Notes under the pieces: model-generated
Database searches by the model: none
Told to the model about the DNA's origin: nothing
Seen by the model: the letters and a program-made list of their open reading frames with translations, nothing else
Translations under genes and position numbers: made by a program
Assembly (NCBI GenBank): GCA_965247705.1
Contig: CBDFHV010000086.1
Location: forward strand, 186,001 to 250,000
Origin: CBDFHV01 sp965247705
Lineage (GTDB): Bacteria > Pseudomonadota > Alphaproteobacteria > Rhodospirillales > CAMCUA01
Direction: 5' to 3'
Length of the DNA: 64,000 nt
In this document: positions 24,666 to 33,774 of the stretch, piece by piece
Position numbering within the stretch: the stretch's first letter is position 1
Layout of the letters: each line of letters begins with the position of its first letter

Positions 24666-26537
24666 TCAGGTCGCCGTCGTGTTCGATGGTTGCCGTGCGT
24701 GGGGCAAGAGGGTGCCGAGGGCCGCGGGCGTTACCCCGGAAATGCGGGAAGCGGCGCCGATGCTACGGGGCCGTACCGCCTTGAGCTTTTCTCGCATTTC
24801 ATTGGACAGGGACGGAAAGCGGTCATAGTCCAGATCGGATGGCAACAGAAGGTTTTCATCGCGGCGAAATATTCGCACGTCCGCCTCCTGCCGATTCAGA
24901 TAGTGGGCATATGTGGCGTCGATCTGAATCTGCTCCGCGATGGTCTGGGGAATATCGGCCAGTGCGGGCCATATCCTGGTTACGGTGGCAAGGGAATGGC
25001 CCGGCTGGGCGAGCAGGTTGAGGGCCGTGCGCGAGACGCCGTCCAGGTTAACGGCCATGCCGGCCTCCCGGAGGCGCGTTGGGGACGCTTTCTCACCGTT
25101 CAGCCGCTCGCGCGCTCGATCCATCGCCGACATTTTGTGCCCGAAGGCTTTCGTCCGAGTCCCGGAGATCATACCCACTTCGCCGCCGCGTGGTGTCAGT
25201 CGCCGATCCGCGTTGTCCGCCCGCAACATGAGCCTGTACTCGGCCCGGGACGTGAACATGCGATAGGGTTCGCTGGTGCCCAGGGTCGTCAGGTCGTCCA
25301 CCAGTACCCCGATGTAGGCCTCCGCCCGATCGATTTGGAACGGCGCCGAACCGGCGGCGCGCAAGGCCGCGTTGGCGCCCGCCAGCAGCCCCTGGGCCGC
25401 CGCTTCCTCATAGCCCGTGGTGCCGTTGATCTGGCCCGCCAGGAAAAGGCCCGGCACGCGGGCGGTCTCCAGGGTGGGCCCCAGTTGACGGGGATCGATA
25501 TAATCGTATTCGATGGCATAGCCGGGACGAATCATGCGCGCCGTCTCGAGACCGGGAATGGTCTTGAGAAAAGCTTCCTGAGCATCCCGGGGAAGCGACG
25601 TGGAGATGCCGTTGGGATAGATGGTGGGATCGTCCAGGCCCTCCGGTTCCAGAAAAATCTGGTGCCGGGTGCGGTTGGCGAAACGCACCACCTTGTCCTC
25701 GATGGACGGGCAGTAGCGGGGACCGGGTCCCTCGATGCGTCCCGAATACATGGGCGAGCGGTGTATATTTTGTCTGATGACGTCGTGGCCCGCCTCGGTC
25801 GTGCCCGTAACATGGCAAGGGATCTGGGGAACCTCGATGCGGTCTGTCATGGTGGAGAATGGCACGGGAGGATTGTCGCCTTCCTGCACTTTGAGGCCCG
25901 CCCACTGAATCGTTCGGCCGTCCAGGCGTGGCGGCGTTCCTGTTTTGAGGCGCCCGAGTTTGAACCCGAGCCTCTCCAAGGTATGGGCCAGGGCAATGGC
26001 GGGGCGGTCCCCCACCCGGCCGGCGGGAGTACGCTCTTCGCCAATGTGAATCATGCCGCGGAGGAACGTGCCCGTGGTCAGGACCACGGCGCCGGCGCAA
26101 AGCGTGCGGCCGTCGTTCAGCACCACGCCGGCGGTATGTCCCGTTGAATCCAGGACCAGGTCTTCCACGCCCGCCTCGACGAGGCTCAGGCCCGGCTGAG
26201 CACGCAATAGCCCGCCCATTGCCTGGCGGTAGAGGGTGCGGTCCGCCTGGGCCCGGGGGCCCCGGACGGCGGGGCCCTTGCTGCGGTTGAGGATGCGGAA
26301 CTGAATTCCCGACCGGTCGATGGCCCGCGCCATAAGTCCATCCAGGGCATCCACCTCCCGGACGAGCTGTCCCTTGGCCAGGCCCCCAATGGCCGGATTG
26401 CAGGACATTTCGCCGATTCGATCGAGCCGGTGGGTCACCAAGCCAACCCGAGCCCCGATGCGCGAGGCGGCCGCGGCCGCCTCACAACCGGCGTGCCCGC
26501 CGCCGACCACCACCACGTCGAAAGATCCCGCCGCCAT
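24666..26537 (-). CDS. mnmG: tRNA uridine-5-carboxymethylaminomethyl modification enzyme MnmG
   Basis: 623 residues. FAD-binding N-terminus VVVVGGGHAGCEAAAA, then GEMSCNPAIGGLAKG and DGRTLCAGAVVLTTGTFLRG, all typical for MnmG/GidA. With MnmE it installs the carboxymethylaminomethyl group at wobble U34 of certain tRNAs. The C-terminal SLSNEMREKLKAVRPRSIGA is the MnmE-binding helical domain. Flanked by parS sites on both sides; order mnmE-mnmG-rsmG-parA-parB. Confidence 0.98.
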   Translation of the reverse strand: MAAGSFDVVVVGGGHAGCEAAAAASRIGARVGLVTHRLDRIGEMSCNPAIGGLAKGQLVREVDALDGLMARAIDRSGIQFRILNRSKGPAVRGPRAQADRTLYRQAMGGLLRAQPGLSLVEAGVEDLVLDSTGHTAGVVLNDGRTLCAGAVVLTTGTFLRGMIHIGEERTPAGRVGDRPAIALAHTLERLGFKLGRLKTGTPPRLDGRTIQWAGLKVQEGDNPPVPFSTMTDRIEVPQIPCHVTGTTEAGHDVIRQNIHRSPMYSGRIEGPGPRYCPSIEDKVVRFANRTRHQIFLEPEGLDDPTIYPNGISTSLPRDAQEAFLKTIPGLETARMIRPGYAIEYDYIDPRQLGPTLETARVPGLFLAGQINGTTGYEEAAAQGLLAGANAALRAAGSAPFQIDRAEAYIGVLVDDLTTLGTSEPYRMFTSRAEYRLMLRADNADRRLTPRGGEVGMISGTRTKAFGHKMSAMDRARERLNGEKASPTRLREAGMAVNLDGVSRTALNLLAQPGHSLATVTRIWPALADIPQTIAEQIQIDATYAHYLNRQEADVRIFRRDENLLLPSDLDYDRFPSLSNEMREKLKAVRPRSIGAASRISGVTPAALGTLLPHARQPSNTTAT

Positions 26538-26585
26538 CGATTACCCTTGCCCACTATTTGAGTCCATGGAGTACCTTAGCATCAC

Positions 26586-26601
26586 TGTTTCACGTGAAAC
26601 A
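26586..26601. promoter_or_regulatory. parS centromere site 2
   Basis: Second perfect copy of TGTTTCACGTGAAACA, in the 94-base gap between mnmE and mnmG and 1956 bases from the first copy. Confidence 0.95.
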
Positions 26602-26631
26602 TTGCAATTCGACATTCTGTTTGCCGATACG

Positions 26632-27954
26632 CTACTTGCCGATACAAAAGCGCCCGAAGATGCGGTCCAGGACGTCGTCCACGTCGACCCGCCCGGTAAT
26701 GCGCCCCAGGGCCCGCGCCGCGAGTCTCAATTCTTCCGCCGCCGTTTCCGGGGCTTCCCCCACCGCGAACCGCTCCAAGGCCGCCGCGCAGTCAACAATG
26801 GATCGACGGTGGCGCGCGCGGGTAAGGGCAGCCCCTTCTCCCGCACAACGTTCGGCCACGGCCTCTCCCAGTCTCTTCTGAAGGCAATCGATTCCCGCGC
26901 CGGTCCTGACGGAAACGGGAAGAGCCGCTGGATTGCCCTTCGCCGTGCCGGGAGGGTCGTGAAGATCGATCTTATTCATCACCACAAGGCTGTTCTCATC
27001 CAGTCCGCCCGGACGCAGGACATGGGCCAGGCTTGGATCGGCGGCCTCATAGACAAGGAGCTTGAGATCCGATCGGGCCGCCCGGTCCAGGGCCCGGCGA
27101 ACCCCTTCCCGCTCCACGGAATCGTCCGATTCCCGAAGCCCCGCCGTGTCCGCGACCACCACGGCATAGCCCGCCAAATCCATGCGGACCTCGATCACGT
27201 CCCGGGTGGTGCCCGCCGTTTCAGCCACGATGGCCGCTTCCCGGCCGGCCAGCAGGTTGAGCAGACTCGACTTGCCCACGTTAGGGGGCCCGATGATGGC
27301 CACCTGAACCCCGTCCCGGAGCGCCTCCCCCCGTCCTTTGTCATCCAGGTGTCCGGCGATTTCCATTTTCAGATCGTCCACGGTTGCCGCCACGGCGTCG
27401 TGAAGCCCGTCCGGAATGTCCTGGTCGGAGAAGTCGATGGTCGCCTCAAGGAGCCCCATGGCGTCGATCAGGCGGCTCCGCCAACTCTCGTAAAGTCGTT
27501 CGAGGGCACCATCCATTTGGGCCAAGGCCTGCCGGCGCTGGGCCGTCGTGTCGGCGGCGACCAGATCGGCAAGACCCTCGGCCGCCGTCAGGTCCATGCG
27601 GCCATTGCGGAAAGCGCGCAGCGTAAACTCGCCCGGGTCGGCGACGCGCAGCCCCGGCAACGCCGCCAACGCGTCCATCACGGACCGCACCGTCGCCCGC
27701 CCCCCGTGGATGTGAAGTTCCACCACATCCTCGCCACTGAAGCTGCGGGGCGCCGGAAACCACACCGCCAGGGCCCGGTCCAGCACCTCACCGGAGGTCG
27801 GATCGCGCAGACTTTCCAGGCGCAGGTGGCGCGCCTGGTCGGGCGCTCGCCCGGCAAGACGCCCGTAGGCCTCGACGGCCCCGGGACCGGACAGGCGTAT
27901 GACGGCAACGGCCCCCAGTCCGGGAGCCGTGGACGGTGCAAACACCGTGTCCAT
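26632..27954 (-). CDS. mnmE: tRNA modification GTPase MnmE
   Basis: 440 residues. N-terminal formyl-tetrahydrofolate-binding domain starts MDTVFAPSTAPGLGAVAVIR. The central G domain has GPPNVGKSSLLN (P loop), DTAGLRE and NKID, and the protein ends FCIGK, whose Cys is the conserved C-terminal residue. It partners MnmG in U34 modification. Start chosen at ATG 27954 because homology begins there; in-frame ATGs up to 63 bases upstream are possible. Confidence 0.97.
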   Translation of the reverse strand: MDTVFAPSTAPGLGAVAVIRLSGPGAVEAYGRLAGRAPDQARHLRLESLRDPTSGEVLDRALAVWFPAPRSFSGEDVVELHIHGGRATVRSVMDALAALPGLRVADPGEFTLRAFRNGRMDLTAAEGLADLVAADTTAQRRQALAQMDGALERLYESWRSRLIDAMGLLEATIDFSDQDIPDGLHDAVAATVDDLKMEIAGHLDDKGRGEALRDGVQVAIIGPPNVGKSSLLNLLAGREAAIVAETAGTTRDVIEVRMDLAGYAVVVADTAGLRESDDSVEREGVRRALDRAARSDLKLLVYEAADPSLAHVLRPGGLDENSLVVMNKIDLHDPPGTAKGNPAALPVSVRTGAGIDCLQKRLGEAVAERCAGEGAALTRARHRRSIVDCAAALERFAVGEAPETAAEELRLAARALGRITGRVDVDDVLDRIFGRFCIGK

Positions 27955-28058
27955 CCCGGTATCTTTTTTTGGTGCTATGGAAATTCCCATATCTTGTGTA
28001 ATTTGAGGAGGCATCATCTATATACTGAAGTATGTCCCATGAGGGATAAGGGCGGCGC

Positions 28059-28307
28059 TCAGCCCGTCTTTTCGCCACCGCCACCGGTCATGCGGGACCA
28101 GAACATGCGCTGCATCTTGTCAAGCGCCTCGCCGCCCAGGGGCATCCACAATCGCATGAGGGCTTCCGGGTCCATGGTCTCCACGGCCTTGGCCATGCGC
28201 GCCTGGGCGTCCTTCAGCATCGCCTCGTGCAAGGGCTTGACTTCGGGCAGGCCGAGGAAAGCACGGGCTTCCTCGGGCGTACAATCGATGTCGACGCTGA
28301 TCTTCAT
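28059..28307 (-). CDS. Small DUF6489-like protein
   Basis: 82 residues: MKISVDIDCTPEEARAFLGL, then a helical stretch with EALMRLWMPLGGEALDKMQR and a Gly/Lys tail. This looks like the DUF6489 family of small alphaproteobacterial proteins, often found near mnmE; function unknown. ATG 28307 has GAGGATACCCC upstream. Divergent from the DUF255 gene. Confidence 0.75.
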   Translation of the reverse strand: MKISVDIDCTPEEARAFLGLPEVKPLHEAMLKDAQARMAKAVETMDPEALMRLWMPLGGEALDKMQRMFWSRMTGGGGEKTG

Positions 28308-28400
28308 GGGGTATCCTCCACGAACAGGGACTTGTAGCTTCTCCCCTCGACGGCCAAGGTAATCTCCCGACATCGCCGTCGCAACCGGAAGGCCCGGCCC

Positions 28401-30437
28401 ATGACCGGCAATCTCCTCGTCCATGAGACCAGTCCCTACCTGCTTCAACACAAGGACAATCCGGTCCACTGGCGCCCCTGGGGCCCGGAGGCCCTGGCCG
28501 AGGCCAAGACGTCCCATCGGCCGATCCTGCTATCCGTCGGCTACGCGGCCTGCCACTGGTGCCATGTGATGGCCCACGAAAGTTTCGAGGACAACGCCAT
28601 CGCCACCCTGATGAACGAGCTTTTCGTCAACATCAAGGTGGATCGGGAAGAGCGCCCGGACGTCGACGCCATCTACCAGGCGTCCCTGTCCATGCTGGGC
28701 GAGCATGGCGGCTGGCCGCTGACCATGTTCCTGACGCCCGATGGGGAGCCGTTCTGGGGCGGCACCTACTTCCCGGCCCAGAGCAAGTTCGGGCGACCCG
28801 CCTTCCCCGACGTGCTGCGGTCCGTTTCCGACACCTTCGCCCAGCGCCGGGAGACCATCGAGCAGAACGTGACGGCCTTGCGCGACGGCCTCAAGAAACT
28901 GGCCCAATCGCGCACCGGCGAACGCCTGGACCCATCGCGCCCCGATCAGGTGGCCCAAGTCGCCATCCGCATGGTGGACCCGTTTCAGGGGGGCACCATG
29001 GGGGCGCCCAAGTTCCCCCAGCCCAGCTTTTTCTCGTTCCTGTGGCGGGCCTATCGGCGCACCGGCTCGAAGCTGTTGCGCGAGGGCGTCCTGGTGACCC
29101 TCGACAACCTGTGCCAGGGCGGCATCTACGATCACCTGGGCGGTGGCTTCGCCCGCTACAGTACCGATGCCGTGTGGTTGGCGCCCCACTTCGAAAAGAT
29201 GCTCTACGACAACGCCTTGCTGCTGGAGCTGCTGGCCGAAGCGTGGCGGGAAACCCGCAGTCCCCTCTACGCGGCCCGGGCCCGGGAAACGGTCGCCTGG
29301 CTGCTGCGGGATATGCGGGTCGATGATGGGGACCGGGACGGCGCGTTCGCTTTCGCCAGCGCCGTCGACGCCGACAGCGAGGGCGAGGAAGGCAAGTACT
29401 ATGTCTGGTCCCAGGGGGAGGTCGAGGCCATCCTGGGCGCCGCGGCGGACGAATTCCGCCGCATCTACGGCGTCAGCGAATCCGGCAACTGGGAAGGCAC
29501 CAATATCCTCAATCGCAGCGCCGGCCTCAGCCTCGGCGATGCGGATTCGGAAAAGCGACTGGCGGGTGCCCGGGACAAGCTGTTGGCGGTGCGGGACAAA
29601 CGGATACCGCCCCTGCGCGACGACAAGGTGCTGGCCGACTGGAACGGCCTCGTCATCGCCGCCATCGCCCACGCCGGCGCCATTTTCGGTGAGGCCCACT
29701 GGATCGAGGCGGCATGCCACGCCTTCGCCTTCGTTACCGGCCGCATGGCCGATGGCGATCGCCTCAGCCATTCCTGGCGCGCCGGCCGGGCCCGCCATCC
29801 CGCCGTCATCGACGACTACGCGAACATGGCCCGGGCCGGGCTGAACCTCTACCAGGTGACGGGGGACGACGGCTACATCGACCGGGCCCGGGCCTGGGTC
29901 GTCCAGGCGGATGCATCCTACTGGGACACGGAAAACGGCGGCTACTTCCTGTCGGCCGCCGAGACCACCGACGTAATCGCCCGCAGCAAGTCGGCGATCG
30001 ACAACGCCGTGCCGTCCGGCAACGGCACCATGGCCGGCGTCCTGGCTCAGCTTCACGCGCTCACCGGCGAGGCCGCCTACGGGGACCGGGCGGAAGCGCT
30101 GATCCGCGCTTTCGCCGGCGAATCGGTGGAGCACATGGCCAACATGCCCGTGCTCTTGATGGGGTTCGAGGCGCTCATGGACCCGGTGCAGGCAGTGGTG
30201 GTGGGCGTCCCTGGCGACGAGGCCACGGAGAGCCTCCTGAGGGCCGCCTGGACGGCGCCCGTGCCGCGGGCCACCATCACTCGGCTCACCCCCGACGCGG
30301 CCCTCCCCGACGGCCACCCGGCCCGTGGCAAGGGTCTGGTGGATGGGCGCCCCGCGGCCTACGTCTGCGTCGGTCAGGTCTGCGGACTGCCCATCACCGA
30401 GCCGGATGCCTTGACCGAAGCCCTGGTGGCCGCCTGA
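28401..30437 (+). CDS. DUF255 (YyaL/SSP411-like) thioredoxin-domain protein
   Basis: 678 residues. The N-terminal ~160 are a thioredoxin-like domain with a CxxC at C51/C54 (ACHWCHVMAHESFED). The remaining part is an (alpha/alpha)6 barrel-like region with LTMFLTPDGEPFWGGTYFP and LGGGFARYSTDAVWLAPHFE, as in N-acylglucosamine 2-epimerase-like folds. The family is conserved from bacteria to animals (SPATA20) but its biochemical role is not settled. Full length. Followed by ogt after 13 bases. Confidence 0.93.
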   Translation: MTGNLLVHETSPYLLQHKDNPVHWRPWGPEALAEAKTSHRPILLSVGYAACHWCHVMAHESFEDNAIATLMNELFVNIKVDREERPDVDAIYQASLSMLGEHGGWPLTMFLTPDGEPFWGGTYFPAQSKFGRPAFPDVLRSVSDTFAQRRETIEQNVTALRDGLKKLAQSRTGERLDPSRPDQVAQVAIRMVDPFQGGTMGAPKFPQPSFFSFLWRAYRRTGSKLLREGVLVTLDNLCQGGIYDHLGGGFARYSTDAVWLAPHFEKMLYDNALLLELLAEAWRETRSPLYAARARETVAWLLRDMRVDDGDRDGAFAFASAVDADSEGEEGKYYVWSQGEVEAILGAAADEFRRIYGVSESGNWEGTNILNRSAGLSLGDADSEKRLAGARDKLLAVRDKRIPPLRDDKVLADWNGLVIAAIAHAGAIFGEAHWIEAACHAFAFVTGRMADGDRLSHSWRAGRARHPAVIDDYANMARAGLNLYQVTGDDGYIDRARAWVVQADASYWDTENGGYFLSAAETTDVIARSKSAIDNAVPSGNGTMAGVLAQLHALTGEAAYGDRAEALIRAFAGESVEHMANMPVLLMGFEALMDPVQAVVVGVPGDEATESLLRAAWTAPVPRATITRLTPDAALPDGHPARGKGLVDGRPAAYVCVGQVCGLPITEPDALTEALVAA

Positions 30438-30450
30438 GGGAACCCGCGCC

Positions 30451-30885
30451 ATGGCGAATCTGTCCCTGTTGACCCCCGTCGGCGAGCTGACCCTGTTCGA
30501 GGACGGCGGCGCCCTCGTGGCGGTGGAATGGGGCCGGGCGCCGGACCCGGCCGAGGCCCCGCTGCTGAAAGCGGCGCGGGATCAGTTGCAGGCGTATTTC
30601 AATGGCGATCTCACCGAATTCCGCCTGCCCCTCGCCCCCCGCGGCACTCCTTTCCACCAAAGGGTTTGGCAGGCTCTTGGCGCCATTCCCTTTGGTCGCA
30701 CTCGCAGCTACGGGGAGCTGGCGGCGGAATTGCGGTCTTCGGCCCGGGCCGTGGGGACGGGCTGCGGCCGCAACCCCCTGCCCATCGTCATTCCCTGCCA
30801 TCGGGTGCTCGGCGCCGGGGGGCGGCTCGGTGGCTTTTCCGGCGGCGCCGGGCCGAAAACCAAACGGGCCTTGCTGACCCTCTAG
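30451..30885 (+). CDS. ogt: Methylated-DNA--protein-cysteine methyltransferase
   Basis: 144 residues. Suicide repair protein that removes the methyl group from O6-methylguanine. Active Cys is C116 in IVIPCHRVLG, and the helix-turn-helix region FHQRVWQALGAIPFGRTRSYGEL precedes it. Slightly short because the N-terminal domain is compact, as in many Ogt proteins. Probably in an operon with the DUF255 gene and the downstream quinone oxidoreductase. Confidence 0.93.
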   Translation: MANLSLLTPVGELTLFEDGGALVAVEWGRAPDPAEAPLLKAARDQLQAYFNGDLTEFRLPLAPRGTPFHQRVWQALGAIPFGRTRSYGELAAELRSSARAVGTGCGRNPLPIVIPCHRVLGAGGRLGGFSGGAGPKTKRALLTL

Positions 30886-30935
30886 GGGGCGCTGCTCGCC
30901 TGAGCGCGGCGGCCCATTGATCAGGAGACTTTGTC

Positions 30936-31913
30936 ATGACCAAAGCCATTCGCGTGCACCAGCCGGGCGGACCGGAGGCGTTGTCGTGGGACGATGTGGA
31001 GCCGGGCGACCCGGGCGAGGGCGAGGCCCTGGTGCGCCACGCCGCGGTGGGGCTCAACTACATCGACGTCTATATGCGCACGGGGCTCTATCCCCTACCG
31101 TCCCTGCCCCACGCCATTGGCCTCGAGGCGGCGGGCACGGTGGAAGCGGTCGGCCCCGGCGTGACCGAAGTGGCGGTGGGCGACCGGGTTGCCTATGCGG
31201 GCGGGCCGCCGGGGGCCTACGCCCAGGCCCGGTGCATTCCCGCCCATCGCCTGGTAGCGATCCCCGACGGCATCGATGACAACCGGGCGGCGGCGATGAT
31301 GCTCAAGGGCATGACGGCCCGCTACCTGTTGCGCCGCACCCATCGGGTCAAGGCCGGCGAGACGGTGCTGGTCCATGCCGCCGCCGGCGGGGTGGGGCTA
31401 ATCCTGTGCCAGTGGGCCAGCCACCTCGGCGCCACGGTAATCGGCACTGTCGGCACGGATGAGAAAGCGGTTCTGGCCCAGGCCCACGGCTGCCATCATC
31501 CGATCGTCTACAGCCGGGAAGATTTCGCCCAGCGGGTGGGCGAGATCACCGGTGGCGCGGGAGTGGACGTCGCCTACGATTCCGTTGGCCAGGCCACGTA
31601 CCAGGGGACCTTGGCCAGCCTCAAGCCCCTTGGCATGTTCGTCAGCTTCGGCAATGCTTCGGGGCCGGTGGCGTCGGTGAACCCGTTGGAGCTCAGCGCC
31701 CAGGGTTCCATTTTCTTTACCCGGCCGACGCTGATGACCTACACGGCGACCCGGGCGGACTTGCTGGAAACGGCGAACGACCTGTTCGACGTGGTGCTGG
31801 GCGGACAGGTGAGGATCGAGATCAACCAGACCTACCCCCTGGCCGACACCGCCCAAGCCCACCGGGACCTGGAAGCCCGCAAGACCACGGGATGCACGCT
31901 GCTGATGCCGTAG
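30936..31913 (+). CDS. NADPH:quinone oxidoreductase (zeta-crystallin type)
   Basis: 325 residues, zinc-free medium-chain dehydrogenase. N-terminal GLNYIDVYMRTGLYP and LPHAIGLEAAGTVEAVGPGV, cofactor site VLVHAAAGGVGLILCQWA and C-terminal ARKTTGCTLLMP match E. coli Qor-type enzymes that reduce quinones with NADPH. ATG 30936 has AGGAGAC 6-12 bases upstream. A small hairpin (31931-31945) follows the stop. Confidence 0.92.
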   Translation: MTKAIRVHQPGGPEALSWDDVEPGDPGEGEALVRHAAVGLNYIDVYMRTGLYPLPSLPHAIGLEAAGTVEAVGPGVTEVAVGDRVAYAGGPPGAYAQARCIPAHRLVAIPDGIDDNRAAAMMLKGMTARYLLRRTHRVKAGETVLVHAAAGGVGLILCQWASHLGATVIGTVGTDEKAVLAQAHGCHHPIVYSREDFAQRVGEITGGAGVDVAYDSVGQATYQGTLASLKPLGMFVSFGNASGPVASVNPLELSAQGSIFFTRPTLMTYTATRADLLETANDLFDVVLGGQVRIEINQTYPLADTAQAHRDLEARKTTGCTLLMP

Positions 31914-32239
31914 GGACTGCAACACCCGGCGTTCACGGGGTGAACGGTATCGGCGGCGTCAGGCAACCCCCGTGCACCATCTTTGTTCCCGATTCCGTCC
32001 GCGAAGTTTCACGGGATATCTCTTGGCCCGGAACCGCTTGCGGTTACGGCCCCTCCCACTGTCATGCGCGGGCTTGACCCGCGTATCCATTCATCCGCCC
32101 CTCCCGGAGTCCGCCCCGTACCATGGATACCCGTGACAAGCACGGGCATGACAAATAAGGGGGGTAGGGGCGGGGAATCGGTTGTGGCGTGTCGGCAAAA
32201 CTGCGCCCGGCGTTTCCCCGAAACGGGGCGTGACGCCGC
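31914..32239. other. Intergenic region with an inverted repeat and weak hairpins
   Basis: 326 bases between the convergent qor-like gene and rho. It holds a perfect small hairpin GTTCAC-GGG-GTGAAC (31931-31945) after the first gene, a pair of 31-base inverted arms (32060-32153), and, near the end of rho, CCCCG-AAA-CGGGG (32216-32228) nested in CGGCGT/ACGCC, which may end rho transcription. No gene seen. Confidence 0.6.
32060..32153. repeat. Inverted repeat of REP/MITE type
   Basis: Left arm 32060-32090 begins TGTCATGCGCGGGCTTGACC and right arm 32123-32153 is its reverse complement with 26 of 31 positions matching; both arms end in ATCCAT/ATGGAT. The core CGCGGGCTTGACCCGCG is itself palindromic and resembles dispersed palindromic repeats common in alphaproteobacteria. 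No coding capacity. Confidence 0.7.
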
Positions 32240-33496
32240 TCAGGTATTCATCGCGTCGAAGAAGTCGGCGTTGTTTTTCGACGATTTCAGCTTGTCGAGG
32301 AGGAATTCCATGCCGTCGACGGTGCCCATGGGCAGCAGGATGCGCCGCAGCACCCACATCTTCGACAGATCGCCCTTGGATACCAGCAGTTCCTCCTTGC
32401 GGGTGCCGGACTTGAGGATGTCGATGGAGGGGAACACCCGCTTGTCCGACACCTTGCGGTCAAGCACGATTTCCGAATTGCCGGTGCCCTTGAACTCCTC
32501 GAAAATCACTTCGTCCATGCGCGAGCCGGTGTCGATCAGGGCGGTGGCGATGATGGTCAGGGAACCGCCTTCCTCGATATTGCGCGCCGCGCCGAAGAAG
32601 CGCTTCGGCTTTTGCAGGGCGTTGGCGTCGACGCCGCCGGTCAGCACCTTGCCCGAGGACGGCACGACGGTGTTGTAGGCCCGCGCCAGCCGGGTGATGG
32701 AATCGAGCAGGATCACCACGTCCCGCTTGTGCTCCACCAGGCGCTTGGCCTTCTCGATCACCATCTCCGCCACCTGGACGTGGCGCGTCGCCGGCTCGTC
32801 GAATGTGGAGCTCACCACCTCGCCGTTCACCGAGCGGGCCATGTCGGTCACTTCCTCGGGCCGTTCGTCGATCAGCAGCACGATCAGGTAGCAGTCGGGG
32901 TGATTGGCAGCGACCGCATGGGCGATGTTCTGCAACATGACCGTCTTGCCGGTGCGCGGCTGGGCGACGATCAGGGCACGCTGGCCCTTGCCAATGGGAC
33001 AGATCAGGTCGATGACGCGGAGGGTGAAGTCCTTTTCCTCCGGGTTGTCGATCTCCATCAACAGCCGGTCGTCGGGATAAAGCGGGGTCAGATTGTCGAA
33101 GTTGACCCGATGGCGGGCCGCTTGCGGTTCCTGGAAATTGATGGTGTTGAGCTTGAGCAGGGCGAAATACCGCTCGCCATCCTTGGGCCCGCGGATTTGT
33201 CCTTCCACCGTGTCGCCCGTGCGCAGGGAGAACCGGCGCACCTGGCTCGGCGAGACGTAGATATCGTCGGGCCCGGGCAGGTAGTTGGCCTCGGGCGATC
33301 GCAAAAACCCGAATCCGTCCTGGAGGACTTCCAGCACCCCGATACCCGATATGGGAACTTCGTTGCTCGCCAACTGCTTCAGGATGGCGAACATCATTTC
33401 CTGCTTGCGCAGGACGCTGGCGTTATCGATCTCCAGCTCTTCCGCATAGATCAGCAGATCGGCGGGGGACTTGGTCTTCAGTTCGGTGAGATTCAT
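32240..33496 (-). CDS. rho: Transcription termination factor Rho
   Basis: 418 residues. The N-terminal RNA-binding OSB-fold begins MNLTELKTKSPADLLIYAEE and includes GFGFLRSPEANYLPGPDDIYVS. The ATPase core has Walker A AQPRTGKTVML, the Q-loop and R-loop region TGGVDANALQKPKRFFGAARN, and ends KNNADFFDAMNT. It is a hexameric RNA helicase that releases transcripts. It lies downstream of hemE-hemH-hemJ on the same strand, a common alphaproteobacterial order. Confidence 0.98.
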   Translation of the reverse strand: MNLTELKTKSPADLLIYAEELEIDNASVLRKQEMMFAILKQLASNEVPISGIGVLEVLQDGFGFLRSPEANYLPGPDDIYVSPSQVRRFSLRTGDTVEGQIRGPKDGERYFALLKLNTINFQEPQAARHRVNFDNLTPLYPDDRLLMEIDNPEEKDFTLRVIDLICPIGKGQRALIVAQPRTGKTVMLQNIAHAVAANHPDCYLIVLLIDERPEEVTDMARSVNGEVVSSTFDEPATRHVQVAEMVIEKAKRLVEHKRDVVILLDSITRLARAYNTVVPSSGKVLTGGVDANALQKPKRFFGAARNIEEGGSLTIIATALIDTGSRMDEVIFEEFKGTGNSEIVLDRKVSDKRVFPSIDILKSGTRKEELLVSKGDLSKMWVLRRILLPMGTVDGMEFLLDKLKSSKNNADFFDAMNT

Positions 33497-33744
33497 CTGC
33501 GAATGCTGGCGTTGCCGATCGAATGGGAGAAGTGGACGGGTTCCCCGAAAGGCGCCTTATCGCGCGATGTCCTTTGGGGGAGGGGCCGGATTCAAGGCTG
33601 GAACCAAGCGAATCGGGCGCTTGGTCGTTCCTATTATTATTTGGAGATGGTATCTCGTGGTGGTGGATCGATCTCGGTAACCAAAGACTTAATCAAAGAT
33701 TCGCTTAAGTCAAACGCTTATTCGCATACCCTCGAACAGGCCGC

Positions 33745-33767
33745 GCCCGGATACGCCTTCTCCGGGC
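33745..33767 (-). terminator. Candidate hairpin after hemJ
   Basis: Inverted repeat GCCCGGA (33745-33751) / TCCGGGC (33761-33767) with a 9-base loop, 8 bases beyond the hemJ stop. No T run follows on the minus strand, so termination is uncertain. Confidence 0.35.
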
Positions 33768-33774
33768 GGGACAT

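Noticed and set aside
33523..33708. 61-codon open frame between rho and hemJ
   Set aside because: No ribosome binding site, no recognisable motif, odd Trp-rich composition; it lies in the likely rho promoter and leader region.
33640..33720. TTGACT-type promoter for rho on the minus strand
   Set aside because: A TTGACT is present but no acceptable -10 box lies 16-18 bases downstream.
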